A stretch of DNA of 7,206 bases from an uncultured bacterium (lineage in GTDB: Bacteria > Actinomycetota > Coriobacteriia > Coriobacteriales > Coriobacteriaceae): positions 1 to 7,206 of the forward strand of contig CAJMPZ010000073.1 in NCBI GenBank assembly GCA_905215445.1, in the 5' to 3' direction. This document shows positions 5,988 to 7,206 of this stretch, one piece after another. The notes under the pieces are model-generated. The model was not told the DNA's origin and ran no database searches. It worked only from the letters and a program-made list of their open reading frames with translations. Within the stretch, counting starts at the first letter, position 1. Every line of letters begins with the position of its first letter. Position numbers and translations under genes: made by a program.

Positions 5988-6011
5988 ATATGTGTTTCGC
6001 GGCTTGGTCAA
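5985..6011 (-). promoter_or_regulatory. candidate crr promoter
   Basis: TTGACC (6006-6011 on the minus strand, 5 of 6 matches to TTGACA) is followed after 15 bases by TATGAA (5985-5990, 4 of 6). The spacer is shorter than ideal. The predicted start lies about 48 bases before the crr ATG. Confidence 0.4.
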
Positions 6012-6164
6012 CGTCCCCTATTCTACGCTGCTCAGCGATACCTCTGAGCTGGGATTATGTGATATATCAGTTGAAGGGAAACTTATTGCTGGCGTGTTTC
6101 TGCGCCATGAGTTCAAGTGGGGTACGCTTGAAGGCGAAAAACAAGGGCGCTTAATTTGCGCGAA

Positions 6165-6169
6165 GGGAG
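6165..6169 (+). promoter_or_regulatory. ribosome binding site of the esterase gene
   Basis: AAGGGAG with GGGAG at 6165-6169 precedes ATG 6175 by five bases and decides the start against the much longer upstream open frame. Confidence 0.75.
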
Positions 6170-6174
6170 CACAT

Positions 6175-7077
6175 ATGATTGTCGAGAACCATGCGCTGTG
6201 GGGCGAGGAGCCGACCGAGGAATATCCGGCGACGTTTACGTATCTGGGCGCCGAGCCGCTCCCCGACAAGCCCAATGGCCGCCGCCCCGCGGTGATCATT
6301 TGTGGCGGGGGCGGGTTTACACATATCGCTCCGCACGAGCAGGACCCGGTGGCGTTTGCATTTTTGGACCGCGGCTACCAGGCCTTTGTGCTCAACTATG
6401 TGACGAGCGGCACGGGCGATGTGAGCTTTCCGCACCCGCAGGCAGACCTTGCCAAGATGGTCGCCACGGTGCGCGCCAACGCCGACGAGTGGCATGTCGA
6501 TCCCAAGCGCGTGTGCGTCGTGGGCTTCTCGGCGGGCGGCATGATCAGCGCTTCGCTGGCAACGCAATGGAAGACTGGTCCCTTCGCGGGCCTGGCAGGG
6601 GCGCGTCCGGACGATATTCGTCCCGATGCCGTGGTGCTGGGCTATCCGCTGCTCGACCTTGCCTATGTGCGCGACATACAGACGCGCGATCCGCGCATTG
6701 ACTTGCGCGTGCCCAAGACGGGCGGCAAGACGGGGCGCGACCTGCTCAACGACTACCTATCGATGGTGACGGGTGGCGAGGCAACTGACGAGCACCTGGC
6801 CGATATCTGCCCCACCACACATGTTTCGCGCCAGATGCCGCCGACCTTTGTGTGGGGCGTGTCCGATGACAAGACGGCGCCGATCGCGCAGGTCTATCCG
6901 TTTGCCCAACGCATGGCGGAGGAGGGCGTCGCTTGCGAGATGCACGTCTTTGACCAGGGCGGTCATGGCCTTTCGCTCGGCAACGCCAACACCGCGGTCG
7001 ACAACGAGGACAAGCAGGTGGCAGTCCGTCCCTGGATCCGCTTAGCCTTCCGCTTCCTGGAGCGCCACGGGTTTTAG
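6175..7077 (+). CDS. alpha/beta-hydrolase, acetyl-esterase / BD-FAE-like carboxylesterase
   Basis: Predicted cytoplasmic esterase of 300 residues; no signal peptide or membrane segment is visible. It has the alpha/beta-hydrolase layout: a beta strand AVIICGGGGF (39-48) giving the oxyanion-hole glycines, GYQAFVLNY (67-75), a helix leading to the nucleophile elbow VVGFSAGG (S119), then GYPLLDL (156-162), the acid in FVWGVSDDKTAP (D232, or D231), and histidine in DQGGHGLSLG (H264). The triad Ser-Asp-His is complete. This arrangement is typical of the Aes/acetyl-xylan-esterase-like group (COG0657, BD-FAE), which removes acyl groups from sugars or small esters; the substrate here is unknown. ATG 6175 has a good Shine-Dalgarno. 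The gene is divergent from crr, so shared carbohydrate-linked control is possible but only inferred. Confidence 0.9.
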   Translation: MIVENHALWGEEPTEEYPATFTYLGAEPLPDKPNGRRPAVIICGGGGFTHIAPHEQDPVAFAFLDRGYQAFVLNYVTSGTGDVSFPHPQADLAKMVATVRANADEWHVDPKRVCVVGFSAGGMISASLATQWKTGPFAGLAGARPDDIRPDAVVLGYPLLDLAYVRDIQTRDPRIDLRVPKTGGKTGRDLLNDYLSMVTGGEATDEHLADICPTTHVSRQMPPTFVWGVSDDKTAPIAQVYPFAQRMAEEGVACEMHVFDQGGHGLSLGNANTAVDNEDKQVAVRPWIRLAFRFLERHGF

Positions 7078-7104
7078 TTGCGGCGTTTTACCACACGCCG
7101 CAAC
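7077..7104 (+). terminator. hairpin directly after the esterase stop codon
   Basis: GTTGCGGCGT (7077-7086) pairs with ACGCCGCAAC (7095-7104) around an 8-base loop. The first base of the stem is the last base of the stop codon. No U-tract follows on the plus strand, so it is a 3'-end stem or weak terminator rather than a classical intrinsic terminator. Confidence 0.5.
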
Positions 7105-7152
7105 CACTTGACGCTGCGAGCCCGCCAGGGCGGCAATCTGCCTTTCAACTTC

Positions 7153-7187
7153 GGCGGCATGACCAGAAGGTCAATGCCGCCTCGTTT
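7153..7187 (+). terminator. second hairpin downstream of the esterase, possible terminator
   Basis: GGCGGCATGACC (7153-7164) pairs with GGTC and ATGCCGCC (7169-7172 and 7174-7181) with one bulged A and an AGAA loop: twelve pairs. TCGTTTC follows, a weak U-tract. It may be the real transcript end of the esterase gene. No gene is visible in 7078-7206. Confidence 0.5.
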
Positions 7188-7206
7188 CAAGGCACCTTGC
7201 TCGCTC

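Larger units (their letters stand above)
5931..6174. other. divergent promoter region between crr and the esterase gene
   Basis: This 244-bp region lies between divergently transcribed genes. It is more A/T-rich than its flanks and contains the crr promoter candidate, a GAAACGTTTC palindrome and a TGATATATCA palindrome (6060-6069). Open frames on the plus strand extend the esterase frame back through it to 5836, but the codons do not look selected and the esterase Shine-Dalgarno sits at 6165-6169. I could not identify a convincing plus-strand promoter; TTGAAG at 6128-6133 with TTAATT at 6151-6156 (17-bp spacer) is the best weak candidate. Confidence 0.55.

Noticed and set aside
5836..6174. 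Upstream extension of the esterase frame
   Set aside because: It overlaps crr and the divergent promoters, and the Shine-Dalgarno at 6165-6169 places the start at ATG 6175. The extra 113 residues match nothing and are not part of the hydrolase fold.
1..7206. Mobile element, phage, CRISPR or defence system
   Set aside because: No transposase, integrase, terminal repeats, spaced direct repeats or defence-type domains are visible on either strand; every substantial gene belongs to a housekeeping or transport family.

Overview
The window looks like chromosomal DNA of a high-GC Actinomycetota, most likely a gut Coriobacteriia member such as Collinsella. This is inferred from base composition, gene style, strong Shine-Dalgarno sites and the mix of genes; no marker gene settles it. 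Six protein genes are visible. Five run on the minus strand and one on the plus strand. There is no transposase, integrase, tRNA, rRNA, CRISPR array or phage gene, so it reads as ordinary core and metabolic genome.

From right to left along the minus strand: (a) crr, a stand-alone glucose-type PTS EIIA (5367-5930), ending in a strong intrinsic terminator; (b) asnS, asparaginyl-tRNA synthetase (3782-5185), with an extended -10 promoter, a GTG start and its own textbook terminator; (c) a winged-helix/WYL-type transcriptional regulator (2741-3523); (d) an ABC importer of the TrpXYZ-like class: lipoprotein substrate-binding protein (1600-2580), permease (472-1395) and ATPase (1-479, cut by the window edge before Walker B). 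I see no terminator between the regulator and the importer, so read-through and a regulatory link are possible. A hairpin between the binding-protein gene and the permease gene probably lowers expression of the downstream genes.

On the plus strand, divergent from crr, is a 300-residue alpha/beta-hydrolase (6175-7077) of the acetyl-esterase/BD-FAE-like kind, followed by two hairpins up to the window end. The 244-bp gap between crr and the esterase holds a perfect GAAACGTTTC palindrome over the likely crr promoter, which suggests a LacI-family operator and carbohydrate-linked control.

I found no convincing undescribed system. The points most worth checking are the regulatory DNA: the crr operator-like palindrome, the inverted-repeat cluster upstream of the WYL regulator, the leader hairpin of the importer operon, and the unknown ligand of that importer. 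The long plus-strand open frames opposite the importer and asnS are mirror artefacts of GC-rich coding sequence.
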